From assembly GCA_036655715.1 (NCBI GenBank), contig JAVVPO010000058.1:1-16668 (forward strand): a DNA stretch of 16,668 nt, given 5' to 3'. The stretch's first letter is position 1. Each line of letters begins with the position of its first letter. The notes below the pieces were generated by a model. That model was not told the DNA's origin. It made no database searches and saw nothing but the letters and a program-made list of their open reading frames with translations. A program made the position numbers and the translations under genes. The DNA is from JAVVPO01 sp036655715 (GTDB lineage: Bacteria > Bacillota > Clostridia > Lachnospirales > Cellulosilyticaceae). Below, in pieces: positions 7,304 to 14,699 of the stretch.

Positions 7304-7333
7304 CTATATATCTGCTGAGGAAAATAAATTCAT
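7304..7333 (-). CDS. Candidate 9-residue leader peptide (MNLFSSADI)
   Basis: ATG 7331-7333 opens nine codons ending in TAG (7304-7306). A full-consensus AGGAGG (7347-7352) lies 13 bases upstream, a spacing at the upper end of what is usable. The codons run through RNA segment 2 of the leader, so a ribosome on this ORF would compete directly with both alternative pairings. A second start codon, ATG 7301-7303, follows the stop immediately and opens five more codons. Translation is not proven; the Shine-Dalgarno sequence and the position inside the switch are the evidence. Confidence 0.45.
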   Translation of the reverse strand: MNLFSSADI

Positions 7334-7373
7334 CTTATTTTATTTTCCTCCTAAATTCAATTTTTTCTACTTT

Positions 7374-7402
7374 ATATTATCATATATATTTCTATAAGTC
7401 TA
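7374..7402 (-). promoter_or_regulatory. Probable promoter of the ABC operon leader
   Basis: On the minus strand TAGACT (7397-7402) and TAATAT (7374-7379) are 17 bp apart, and TGA directly before the -10 makes it an extended -10. Each hexamer matches its consensus at four of six bases. Start of transcription is expected near 7366, just before the AGGAGG of the leader. Confidence 0.5.
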
Positions 7403-7416
7403 GTTTTTTCCTAATA

Positions 7417-8901
7417 TTATGCAAATGGGTTTTCTGCGTGGTATAACATACCTTTTGGCTGATTGAAGTCAATCTCTTCTACTGGTACCCCAATATATTT
7501 AAATACTTCATAAATAGATTTTCCAAAGTGTCCAAAAGCGACTGCCCCATGATGTGGATAGTTCTTTTGAATAAGTACATGTCTGTAGAAACGTCCCATC
7601 TCAGGAATAGCAAATATTCCAATTCCTCCGAAAGATTTTGTTGCTACTGGCAATACCTCTCCTTGTGCAATATAAGCTGTTAATCTAGCATCTGCAGTAC
7701 TTTGTAATCTATAGAATGTAATTTTACCAGGTATAATATCGCCTTCTAGAGTCCCTTGTGTTACTTCCTCTGGTAAGCTTCTTGCCATAATCATTTGATG
7801 TTCCATACTACAACTTGTTAATTTACTAGAGCATGTATTGCCACAATGGAATCCCATAAATGTATCTTTTTGTGTATAGTTATAGTTTCCTTTAATAGAT
7901 TCTTCATACATATCATTTGGTACTGTATTATTGATATCTAATAAAGTTACAGCATCTTGGCTAATGACACCACCAATGAATTCACTTAAAGTTCCGTAGA
8001 TATCTACTTCGCAAGATACTGGAATTCCTCTACCTGTCAGACGGCTATTTACATAGCAAGGTACGAACCCAAATTGTGTTTGGAATGCTGGCCAACACTT
8101 GCTTGTTAAGGCAATATACTTTTTATATCCTCTGTTTGCTTCAATCCAGTCAAGAAGTGTTAATTCATATTGAGCAAGTTTAGGTAAGATTTCTGGCTTG
8201 TTATTACCTATGCCTAATTCTCTTTCCATATCCGCTACGACTTCTGGAATACGTGGGTCATTCGCATGTTTATTGAAAGACTCAAATAAATCTAACTCAG
8301 AGTTTTCTTGTATTTCAACATTAAGATTGTAAAGTTGTTTAATAGGTGCATTACATGCTAAGAAGTTATGTGGTCTTGGACCAAAACTAATAATCTTAAG
8401 ATCAGTTAAACCAACAACTGCACGAGCAATTGGGATAAATTCATTAATCATATCAGCACATTCTTCTGCATTACCAACAGGATATTCTGGAATATACGCT
8501 TTAACATTACGAAGTGCAAGATTGTAACTAGCATTTAACATACCGCAGTAAGCATCACCACGTCCACCGATTAAGTCATTTTGAGTTTCTTCTGCAGCAC
8601 CAATGAACATTTTCGGCCCATCAAAGTGTTTAGCTAAAAGTGTTTCAGCAATTTCTGGTCCAAAGTTTCCAAGATATACACAAAGTGCATTACAACCTGC
8701 ATTCTTGATATCTTCTAGCGCCTGAACCATATGTATTTCACTCTCAACAATGCAAATCGGACACTCATAAATATCTTCTGTATTGTATTTTTCTTTATAC
8801 GCTTTTACTAAAGCTTCTCTTCTGCCTACTGAAAGAGATTCTGGAAAACAATCACGGCTTACTGCTACAATTCCTAATTTAATTTTTGGTGCATTCATCA
8901 T
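7417..8901 (-). CDS. L-fucose/L-arabinose isomerase family protein
   Basis: A protein of 494 residues that most likely interconverts an aldose and a ketose using Mn2+. The three metal ligands of the family appear at the expected places: E298 in CEVDIYG, D322 in LLDINN and H450 or H451 in PHHGAVAFGHFG. The Rossmann-like N-terminal part (about 7-180) includes a conserved GNFGPE segment. It is shorter than E. coli FucI (591 residues) and nearer AraA in length (500). It is the last gene of an operon with xylulokinase and a cupin-like protein, so its ketose product is probably a pentulose for that kinase. The substrate (D-arabinose, L-fucose, L-arabinose or a related sugar) cannot be fixed from sequence. 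The first of two adjacent ATGs is preferred, nine bases after GGAGG. Confidence 0.82.
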   Translation of the reverse strand: MMNAPKIKLGIVAVSRDCFPESLSVGRREALVKAYKEKYNTEDIYECPICIVESEIHMVQALEDIKNAGCNALCVYLGNFGPEIAETLLAKHFDGPKMFIGAAEETQNDLIGGRGDAYCGMLNASYNLALRNVKAYIPEYPVGNAEECADMINEFIPIARAVVGLTDLKIISFGPRPHNFLACNAPIKQLYNLNVEIQENSELDLFESFNKHANDPRIPEVVADMERELGIGNNKPEILPKLAQYELTLLDWIEANRGYKKYIALTSKCWPAFQTQFGFVPCYVNSRLTGRGIPVSCEVDIYGTLSEFIGGVISQDAVTLLDINNTVPNDMYEESIKGNYNYTQKDTFMGFHCGNTCSSKLTSCSMEHQMIMARSLPEEVTQGTLEGDIIPGKITFYRLQSTADARLTAYIAQGEVLPVATKSFGGIGIFAIPEMGRFYRHVLIQKNYPHHGAVAFGHFGKSIYEVFKYIGVPVEEIDFNQPKGMLYHAENPFA

Positions 8902-8939
8902 TATTTTAATCCTCCATAGGTTTAATTTATTTTTATTTT

Positions 8940-9560
8940 TTATTTAATACAAATGTTTTCGCCCACTAGACCAACTGGCATACCTTCTGGTAACTGACCT
9001 CCATCAGCATGACCTAAAAGCCACTTATTCGTTGCTGCAAGGTAACAGTCTTCACCTTCTGTATGTGTTTTTTCTAAAGGATAGTTAGTACCTTTGGGTA
9101 GTATAATAACGACACGGAAACCTTCTTCTCCTGCATTACAAGGCGCATAGTGAAGTGTCGTCGCATAAATCTCTACCGCACATCCTTTGGGAAGTAAAAA
9201 AGCTTCTACTTTAGAAGTATCATATGTGAAGTCTTCTGTAATATCTTGCTGAGAACCTAATAAGAGTATGGCATCTGTAGCTGCTACATTGATTTCTGAG
9301 CTTCTATGATACTCTAGTGCATTTAACATGTAATTGTTACCGTTACAATATCCTATCTGAATAGGCATCTCACCATAAGCAGCTACTTGTAGCTGATTAA
9401 AAACTTCTAGGCTTTCAAGCTCTGCCGCAGAGGGTACATAGACTACGTCTTGTGTAACAGGTATTTCTTGCATTTTTTGGATAAGCTCTACAAAATCAAT
9501 ATCTTTGATAACTTTCCCATACTTTTTAAAGTACTCATGTGTAATTGGGTAGATTTCCAT
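8940..9560 (-). CDS. DUF4867 family cupin-like protein, possible sugar isomerase or epimerase
   Basis: A 206-residue soluble protein in the middle of the sugar operon, 17 bases after xylulokinase and 38 before the isomerase. It fits the DUF4867 family and has a double-stranded beta-helix look, recalling ureidoglycolate lyase: YHRSSE (84-89) offers H85 and E89, and a later LHYAP segment offers H137, together a plausible metal site. No enzyme activity is established for the family to my knowledge. Its consistent place beside pentulose kinase and aldose isomerase genes suggests mutarotation, epimerisation or another small step on the same sugar; this is inference. Ribosome site AGGAGA precedes ATG 9558-9560. 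No signal peptide or membrane segment is visible. Confidence 0.7.
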   Translation of the reverse strand: MEIYPITHEYFKKYGKVIKDIDFVELIQKMQEIPVTQDVVYVPSAAELESLEVFNQLQVAAYGEMPIQIGYCNGNNYMLNALEYHRSSEINVAATDAILLLGSQQDITEDFTYDTSKVEAFLLPKGCAVEIYATTLHYAPCNAGEEGFRVVIILPKGTNYPLEKTHTEGEDCYLAATNKWLLGHADGGQLPEGMPVGLVGENICIK

Positions 9561-9577
9561 TTTTGTCTCCTACTTCC

Positions 9578-11047
9578 TTATATGATTTTATTAAATAGCT
9601 CTTTACAAGCTGGGTAGATTTCTTTAAATTGTGCATAACGCCTTTCGTATTTAGCAGCAACCTCCGGTGTAGGCTCTACCGTATCAATTACTTTTACAAT
9701 TTTACTTGTAGCTTCTTCTACACTGCTATATTCCCCACAAGCCACTGCTGCAAGGATGGCCCCACCTAAAGCAGGTCCCTCTTCACTATCAATAATATCT
9801 ACTTTAATATTTAATACATTTGCTATGATTTGTCTCCAAAGAGGACTTTTGGCTCCTCCCCCACAAATCTTAGTTCTTTCAATCTGAATACCTAATGATT
9901 TAGCCACTTCAAAAGAATCTCTAAGTGCAAAGGCTACCCCTTCTAATACTGCTTGTGTCATCTCTGTTCTAGAAGTATCCATTGTCATCCCGATAAATGT
10001 TGCTCTTGCATTAGGATTATTATGTGGTGAACGTTCTCCCATAAGGTAAGGCAGGAAATATATATGATTTTCGCCTAGTTTATTAATCTGAGATTGTTCT
10101 TCTGCATAGTTCTTTGTACCTATAATGTCATCCATCCACCATTTATTACAGGAAGCTGCACTAAGCATACATCCCATCAAGTGATAATAGCCATCCGCAT
10201 GTGCAAAGGCATGTAAAGCATTATATTTATCTACTCCGAATTTTTTAGAAGATATGAAGATCGTTCCACTTGTGCCAAGTGAGATATTACACATTCCCTC
10301 TCCAACAGTCCCCGTACCTACTGCCGCTGCTGCATTATCTCCAGCTCCTGCTACTACTTTACAAGTAGCTAAGATACCTAGTTGCTCTGCAATCTCTGGC
10401 AATACTGTCCCTACTACTTCATAACTTTCATAAAGACTTGGTAGTTGGTCTATTGTAATACCACAAATATCACACATTTCTTTAGACCAACATCTATTTT
10501 TTACATCCATTAAAAGCATCCCAGACGCATCAGATACATCTGTACAATGAACCCCTGATAATTTGTATGCCAAGTAATCTTTTGGAAGCATAATTTTACT
10601 AATTCTTGCAAAGTTTTCTGGCTCTTTGTTTTTTATCCAGAGTATCTTAGGTGCTGTAAATCCTGTAAAAGCAATATTCGCTGTATACTCGGATAATTTT
10701 TCTTTACCAATCATATCGTTGAGATAATCACATTCTTCATATGTTCTTCCATCATTCCATAATAAAGCAGGGCGAATCACTTCATCCTTTTCATCTAGAA
10801 TAACAAGTCCATGCATTTGTCCACCAAAGCTAATACCTGCTATTTGAGATTTATCACATTCTTCTAATAGCTCTTTTAGCCCCTCCATCGTTTTCTCGAG
10901 CCAATCCTCAGGTTTTTGCTCTGACCAACCTGGATTTGGAAAGAAAATAGGATATTCCTTAGAAACAGTTTTTTGGATGTTGCCTATGGCATCAACTAAA
11001 AGTAATTTAACTGCTGATGTCCCTAAATCAATACCTATGTATAACAT
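9578..11047 (-). CDS. xylB: Xylulokinase (FGGY carbohydrate kinase)
   Basis: A 489-residue FGGY kinase that should phosphorylate D-xylulose or a near relative to the 5-phosphate for the pentose phosphate pathway. The N-terminal phosphate-binding segment is IDLGTSAVK (6-14). QMHG (77-80) and the LLWNDGRT segment (96-102) are hallmarks of xylulokinases. Catalytic D237 lies in GAGDNAAAA, and an adenosine-binding GGGAKSPLWRQ segment is near the C-terminus. Length matches E. coli XylB (484). It is the first gene of the operon, with ATG 11045-11047 behind GAGGTG and a promoter-operator about 75 bases upstream. The partner is a FucI/AraA-family isomerase rather than XylA, so ribulokinase-type activity is possible, but the sequence motifs favour xylulokinase. 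Confidence 0.9.
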   Translation of the reverse strand: MLYIGIDLGTSAVKLLLVDAIGNIQKTVSKEYPIFFPNPGWSEQKPEDWLEKTMEGLKELLEECDKSQIAGISFGGQMHGLVILDEKDEVIRPALLWNDGRTYEECDYLNDMIGKEKLSEYTANIAFTGFTAPKILWIKNKEPENFARISKIMLPKDYLAYKLSGVHCTDVSDASGMLLMDVKNRCWSKEMCDICGITIDQLPSLYESYEVVGTVLPEIAEQLGILATCKVVAGAGDNAAAAVGTGTVGEGMCNISLGTSGTIFISSKKFGVDKYNALHAFAHADGYYHLMGCMLSAASCNKWWMDDIIGTKNYAEEQSQINKLGENHIYFLPYLMGERSPHNNPNARATFIGMTMDTSRTEMTQAVLEGVAFALRDSFEVAKSLGIQIERTKICGGGAKSPLWRQIIANVLNIKVDIIDSEEGPALGGAILAAVACGEYSSVEEATSKIVKVIDTVEPTPEVAAKYERRYAQFKEIYPACKELFNKII

Positions 11048-11113
11048 CTATACACCTCTTTCGGCCTTATATTAATATTTTGTTTGCTAAATTTATATAC
11101 TTCTTCTAATTTT

Positions 11114-11125
11114 GTGCTCGTGCAC
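11114..11125. promoter_or_regulatory. Candidate LacI-family operator O1 (xylB promoter)
   Basis: GTGCTCGTGCAC is an imperfect palindrome with a central CG, typical of LacI-family operators; ten of twelve positions are symmetric. It begins three bases downstream of the xylB -10, so a bound repressor would block initiation. A near copy lies 138 bp away. Confidence 0.6.
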
Positions 11126-11127
11126 TT

Positions 11128-11156
11128 TTTATAATCATAACTCTAAAAAATCTTAA
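11128..11156 (-). promoter_or_regulatory. Promoter of the xylB operon
   Basis: On the minus strand TTAAGA (11151-11156) and TATAAA (11128-11133) are separated by exactly 17 bp. The expected start point near 11121 falls inside the operator copy at 11114-11125, the usual place for repression. The leader to ATG 11047 is about 75 nt. Confidence 0.6.
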
Positions 11157-11251
11157 AATCAATAACATATTTTATAATTCATTGAATTAACTAACATTTC
11201 TCCTATTTATACTATTTATCTATCTCTTATTTAGATACTTCTTACAACAAC

Positions 11252-11263
11252 GTGCTCGTGTAT
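11252..11263. promoter_or_regulatory. Candidate LacI-family operator O2 (regulator promoter)
   Basis: GTGCTCGTGTAT repeats the first nine bases of O1 exactly, in the same orientation. It ends 19 bp before the -35 of the regulator gene. The 138-bp spacing from O1 is close to 13 turns of DNA, which would suit looping between the two sites. Confidence 0.5.
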
Positions 11264-11282
11264 CATTTTCTCACTCACTATA

Positions 11283-11311
11283 TTGACACTACCGTTTTAC
11301 TATGCTATCTT
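11283..11311 (+). promoter_or_regulatory. Promoter of the LacI-type regulator
   Basis: A perfect TTGACA (11283-11288) is followed after 17 bp by TATCTT (11306-11311). The start ATG 11352 lies about 40 bases downstream, behind AAGGTGG. Confidence 0.7.
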
Positions 11312-11351
11312 TGATGATAACTAAAACTTAATTAGAATAAGGTGGATTCTT

Positions 11352-12368
11352 ATGATTACAATAAAAGAAATTGCTGAAATAGCCGGCGTATCACGAGGTA
11401 CTGTGGACCGAGTTCTTAATAACCGAGGCTCTGTTCATCCCAAAACAGCTAAAAAAATTAAAGAACTTGTTGAAACACTTAATTATGTACCAAACAAAGC
11501 AGGCGTTACTTTAGCCGCTCAGAAAAAGAATTTAAAGTTAGGTATCATCTTATTTAATTCGCGTAATCCTTTCATCGATGAATTGATACAAGGTATAGAA
11601 GCTAAAACCACTGAACTCTCAAGTTATAATTGTAGTATCATTATGAAACAGGTGAATTTTGATGCTTTAGAGCAAGTAGCTGCTATCGATGAGCTAATCT
11701 CTAAAGGTATTAACGGATTAGTCCTTACACCTTACAATGATTTACTTATCTCAAATAAAATCAATGAACTAAGTGAAAATGGTATTCCTGTTGTTACTAC
11801 TAATACTGATATTGAAAATTCTAAACGTTTGGCTTATGTGGGTAGCCACTACTATCGTTCAGGTGAAACAGCTGCTGGGCTTATGGCACTTATGACTTCC
11901 GGAAAAGTTAATGTAGGTATCGTTACAGGCTCTTCTAAAGTACTTTGCCATACAGAACGTATCGCAGGCTTTAAGCACCAGTTACTAAATGACTATCCTA
12001 ATATCCACATTGTCGATATTATTGAAAACAACGATGATGAAGTAGAAAGTTATACACGTACTTTGGATTTACTCAAACACTCTCCTGAAATTAATGCACT
12101 CTTCTTTACTGCTGGAGGTGTTTATGGCGGTTGCCGTGCTGTACAACATTTAGGCCTACGAGACATCAAAATTATTACTTATGATAAAGTAGATACAACT
12201 ATTCAGATGTTGCAAGAACACATCATTGATGCCACTATTTGTCAAGAACCCTATGTCCAAGGTACTAAGCCCTTTGATATTTTATTTAACTATTTGACCA
12301 CTGGAAATCTTCCTGAAACAGAATACCACTATACTTCTATCGATATCCGTATCAAGGAAAATCTCTAG
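11352..12368 (+). CDS. LacI-family transcriptional regulator of the divergent sugar operon
   Basis: A 338-residue repressor. The N-terminal helix-turn-helix (4-25) has the LacI signature IKEIAEIAGVSRGTVDRVLNN, and a hinge region follows at about 47-56. The rest (about 62-338) is a sugar-binding periplasmic-binding-protein-like domain of the ribose/galactose type, with GIILFNSRNPF at its start and TYDKVDTT near the second-lobe ligand contacts. It is transcribed divergently from the xylB operon, with a candidate operator at each promoter, so it probably represses both until a sugar inducer is bound. Some of these proteins with a GTVDRVLNNRG helix sense polyols or pentoses; the ligand here is not determined. 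It starts at ATG 11352 behind AAGGTGG. I see no clear terminator after its stop. Confidence 0.88.
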   Translation: MITIKEIAEIAGVSRGTVDRVLNNRGSVHPKTAKKIKELVETLNYVPNKAGVTLAAQKKNLKLGIILFNSRNPFIDELIQGIEAKTTELSSYNCSIIMKQVNFDALEQVAAIDELISKGINGLVLTPYNDLLISNKINELSENGIPVVTTNTDIENSKRLAYVGSHYYRSGETAAGLMALMTSGKVNVGIVTGSSKVLCHTERIAGFKHQLLNDYPNIHIVDIIENNDDEVESYTRTLDLLKHSPEINALFFTAGGVYGGCRAVQHLGLRDIKIITYDKVDTTIQMLQEHIIDATICQEPYVQGTKPFDILFNYLTTGNLPETEYHYTSIDIRIKENL

Positions 12369-12414
12369 ATATTATCACTTTCTATCTTACACATCCTGAA
12401 AAACTTCCATTTAC

Positions 12415-12443
12415 TTGAGATATTCCTTTACTTCTTATATACT
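12415..12443 (+). promoter_or_regulatory. Promoter of the UbiA-family gene
   Basis: TTGAGA (12415-12420) and TATACT (12438-12443), each matching consensus at five of six bases, are separated by exactly 17 bp. ATG 12477 follows about 26 bases after the expected start point, behind TTAGGAGG. Confidence 0.7.
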
Positions 12444-12476
12444 AAGAAAGACTTATTATTATCTTAGGAGGCTAAT

Positions 12477-13442
12477 ATGACTATCTCAAGTTTTTTCAAG
12501 CTCGTTGAAATACAAACTAAAGTCGCAAGTGTGATTCCTTTTATATTTGGGACAAGCTATGTTCTTTACAAGTTTGATACTTTCAATTTATCTAGTGCTA
12601 TTTTACTGTTTTTATCTATGCTTATCTTTGATATGACTACGACTGCTATCAATAATTATATTGATTATAGGCATGCTATCAAAAAAGAAGGCTATGGCTA
12701 CGAAAGTCATAATGCTATTGTACGTGATAACTTAAATCCAAAAGTCGTTCGATTAGTTATCTATACGATGCTTCTTATCTCATCTTTATTAGGTCTTATT
12801 CTCTTTTTAAGTACTAATATTATTGTGCTCTTATTAGGTATATTTTGCTTTATCATTGGTATTATCTACTCCTTTGGGCCTATTCCTATTTCGAGAACAC
12901 CTTTTGGAGAAATCTTTTCGGGGCTTACCATGGGATTACTCCTTACATTTATAAGTATTTATATTCACATTTTTGATCAAGATATTATTCTACTAGCAAT
13001 AGATTCTACTCATCTAAGTGTAAGCCTTAATTATGGTGTACTCATTTCACTATTTATCATTACACTTCCGCTAGTATCTGGTATTGCAAATATCATGTTA
13101 GCTAATAATATTTGTGATATGGAAGATGACTTACATAACAAACGTTATACTCTCCCACTTTTCATAGGGAAAGAAGCTTCTATTAAGCTTTTCATTACAC
13201 TTTATTTTATAGGTTTTGGTGCTATACTTCTTGGTGTTATCCTAGGTATTTTACCATGGGTATCACTTATTACACTTCTCACACTTAAACCTGTTATAGA
13301 CCACTTAAACCAATTTAAGGCTGTGCAAAGTAAGGAACATACTTTTATTTTAGCTGTTAAAAACTTCTTAATTGTGAATGTGACTTATGTATTTACCATC
13401 ATACTTTGTATTTTATGTGAGTTATTAGCTAATATAATATGA
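12477..13442 (+). CDS. UbiA/MenA-family prenyltransferase
   Basis: A 321-residue polytopic membrane protein with about eight to nine hydrophobic segments and the two loops of the UbiA family. The first aspartate-rich motif reads NNYID (59-63), with Asn60 where Asp is usual. The second reads NNICDMEDD (210-218), followed by KRYTLPLFIG, which is typical of MenA-like enzymes (NNxxDxxxD...TL..RLG). A conserved YSFGPIPISRTPFGE segment spans 131-145. Such enzymes transfer a polyprenyl chain to an aromatic acceptor such as dihydroxynaphthoate. No menaquinone genes are nearby and the gene is expressed on its own, so the acceptor is uncertain. The gene has its own promoter and ends in a bidirectional terminator starting within a few bases of its stop. 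Confidence 0.8.
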   Translation: MTISSFFKLVEIQTKVASVIPFIFGTSYVLYKFDTFNLSSAILLFLSMLIFDMTTTAINNYIDYRHAIKKEGYGYESHNAIVRDNLNPKVVRLVIYTMLLISSLLGLILFLSTNIIVLLLGIFCFIIGIIYSFGPIPISRTPFGEIFSGLTMGLLLTFISIYIHIFDQDIILLAIDSTHLSVSLNYGVLISLFIITLPLVSGIANIMLANNICDMEDDLHNKRYTLPLFIGKEASIKLFITLYFIGFGAILLGVILGILPWVSLITLLTLKPVIDHLNQFKAVQSKEHTFILAVKNFLIVNVTYVFTIILCILCELLANII

Positions 13443-13445
13443 AGC

Positions 13446-13504
13446 TAAATAAAATAGAGGTTAATCATTTATACATTTATAATGATTAACCTCTATTTTA
13501 TTTA
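13446..13504. terminator. Bidirectional terminator between the UbiA-family gene and the YibE/F gene
   Basis: Arms 13446-13469 and 13481-13504 form a perfect 24-bp stem with an 11-nt loop and A/T-rich outer ends. It begins four bases after the stop of the plus-strand gene and overlaps the last codons and stop (13498-13500) of the minus-strand gene. Confidence 0.87.
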
Positions 13505-14637
13505 ACTCCATTATCTTTATACACGCGACTACATATAACAGCTGTAAGCGGTGAAACAATTACAAGTCCAATACATCCCACAAAAGTATGTAATACTTCT
13601 GAGGCAATAGATTTGGAATTAAGTATATTAAGTAGTGGTGTCCCCTGTGCCATATAGACCATCATCACTGCTATAAAGCTTCCCATATAAGCTAAAAGTA
13701 AAGTTGTTGCCTGAGTCCCTACTACTGATTTCCCAATATTCATACCTGATAGTAGTATCTCTTTCCTAGTGATATCAGGCTTTTTATCTATAACTTCTTC
13801 TATGGCTGCTGAGATATCAATAGACAAATCCACCATAGCCCCTGAACAAGCTAGATATATAGATGCCTGATAAATAAGTGTTAGATTTAAATCTTGAAAT
13901 CCTGCATAAAGTAAGGACTCTGACCAATTCATAACACTTCCATGAATATTAAATAATGTCCCAAACCCTATAGCCATAAAACATGTTAAAAACGATGCAC
14001 AAACAGAACCCAATATAGCACAATAAGCCTTCTTAGTAAATCCAGCTACCAAGATAAGTGTAACTGTCGCCATCGTAATACCAATCACTAAACTTAACAA
14101 CATAGGATGATAACCTTTAAGCAACATAGGAATTAAAATTTTCCAGATACAAAGTAGACTAAATACAAAAGATATAATGGTACGAATACCCGTTGTCCCC
14201 GAAAAGGTGATAAGTGCCACTGCAAATAATAATGCCAGCATAATCTCCAGGTTTAATCGATAATGATCCACCATATTAGCAAATACTAGCTCACCAGACT
14301 CTGATTTCTCTAAGAGTACAAAAGCCATATCGCCGACCTGAAATATCTTATCAAACTCAAGCTTTCCTGTCAGCAAGTTCTCTGCTTCAATCACTTGCCC
14401 TTTATAACTCCCTTGCAAAACCTTTATCTCACACCTCTGACTCCCCTGCCGAATAAGTCCATTATCATAAACAGTCGACTCATCCGTACTAATAACCTTC
14501 GCCTTAACTCCCTCAGAGTTAATATATATTTGCTTCTCAAATCCAGTTGGAATAACTAGTAAAATGCCAATCATAATCAAACAAATTATTGAAAATACAA
14601 CATTCTTATCCCTAAGATATTTATTCATCCACTTCAT
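13498..14637 (-). CDS. YibE/F family multi-pass membrane protein
   Basis: A 379-residue integral membrane protein. An N-terminal membrane segment (about 12-30) is followed by an extracytoplasmic beta-rich region (about 35-125), and then about seven membrane segments (near 131-146, 149-172, 178-200, 204-228, 252-270, 308-330 and 346-370). The SGAMVDLSIDISAAIEE segment (265-281) is characteristic of the YibE/F family, common in Firmicutes and of unknown function. Some annotations suggest transport, but no substrate is established. ATG 14635-14637 follows AGGAG. The upstream phosphatase gene on the same strand is separated by a structured 163-bp gap, so joint transcription is possible but unproven. 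Confidence 0.85.
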   Translation of the reverse strand: MKWMNKYLRDKNVVFSIICLIMIGILLVIPTGFEKQIYINSEGVKAKVISTDESTVYDNGLIRQGSQRCEIKVLQGSYKGQVIEAENLLTGKLEFDKIFQVGDMAFVLLEKSESGELVFANMVDHYRLNLEIMLALLFAVALITFSGTTGIRTIISFVFSLLCIWKILIPMLLKGYHPMLLSLVIGITMATVTLILVAGFTKKAYCAILGSVCASFLTCFMAIGFGTLFNIHGSVMNWSESLLYAGFQDLNLTLIYQASIYLACSGAMVDLSIDISAAIEEVIDKKPDITRKEILLSGMNIGKSVVGTQATTLLLAYMGSFIAVMMVYMAQGTPLLNILNSKSIASEVLHTFVGCIGLVIVSPLTAVICSRVYKDNGVK

Positions 14638-14699
14638 ATTACTTCTCCTATGTCCTACTAGTCTTCACACTACTTTGGTATGTCCTTTATCTTTATCTC

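Larger units (their letters stand above)
7153..7366 (-). promoter_or_regulatory. Candidate attenuator leader of the ABC exporter operon
   Basis: The expected transcript carries about 210 nt before the first ABC gene. Four segments can pair in exclusive ways. Segment 1 GAGGAAAAUAAA (7339-7350) contains part of an AGGAGG ribosome site and pairs perfectly with segment 2 UUUAUUUUCCUC (7317-7328), leaving the AUG of a 9-codon ORF in the loop. Segment 2 bases UUUUCCUCAGC (7314-7324) can instead pair with segment 3 GCUGUAGGAAAA (7236-7247) through 11 bp and one bulged U. Segment 3 also forms the 5' arm of the terminator. A 9-bp hairpin (7271-7300) sits between segments 2 and 3 and brings them together. 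This is the layout of a terminator/antiterminator switch governed by events at segment 1. The trigger is unknown. Confidence 0.6.
11048..11351. other. Divergent intergenic region between xylB and the LacI-type regulator
   Basis: This gene-free stretch of 304 bases holds two divergent promoters and two copies of a candidate LacI-type operator, listed separately. The AT-rich middle part (about 11160-11250) shows no further repeat, RNA structure or small ORF that I can support. I found no clear catabolite (cre) site. Confidence 0.8.

Noticed and set aside
7153..7366. The ABC leader as a T-box or a known metabolite riboswitch
   Set aside because: I found no T-box antiterminator sequence and no conserved core of a riboswitch class that I know. 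The ribosome site and short ORF point to translation-linked control instead.
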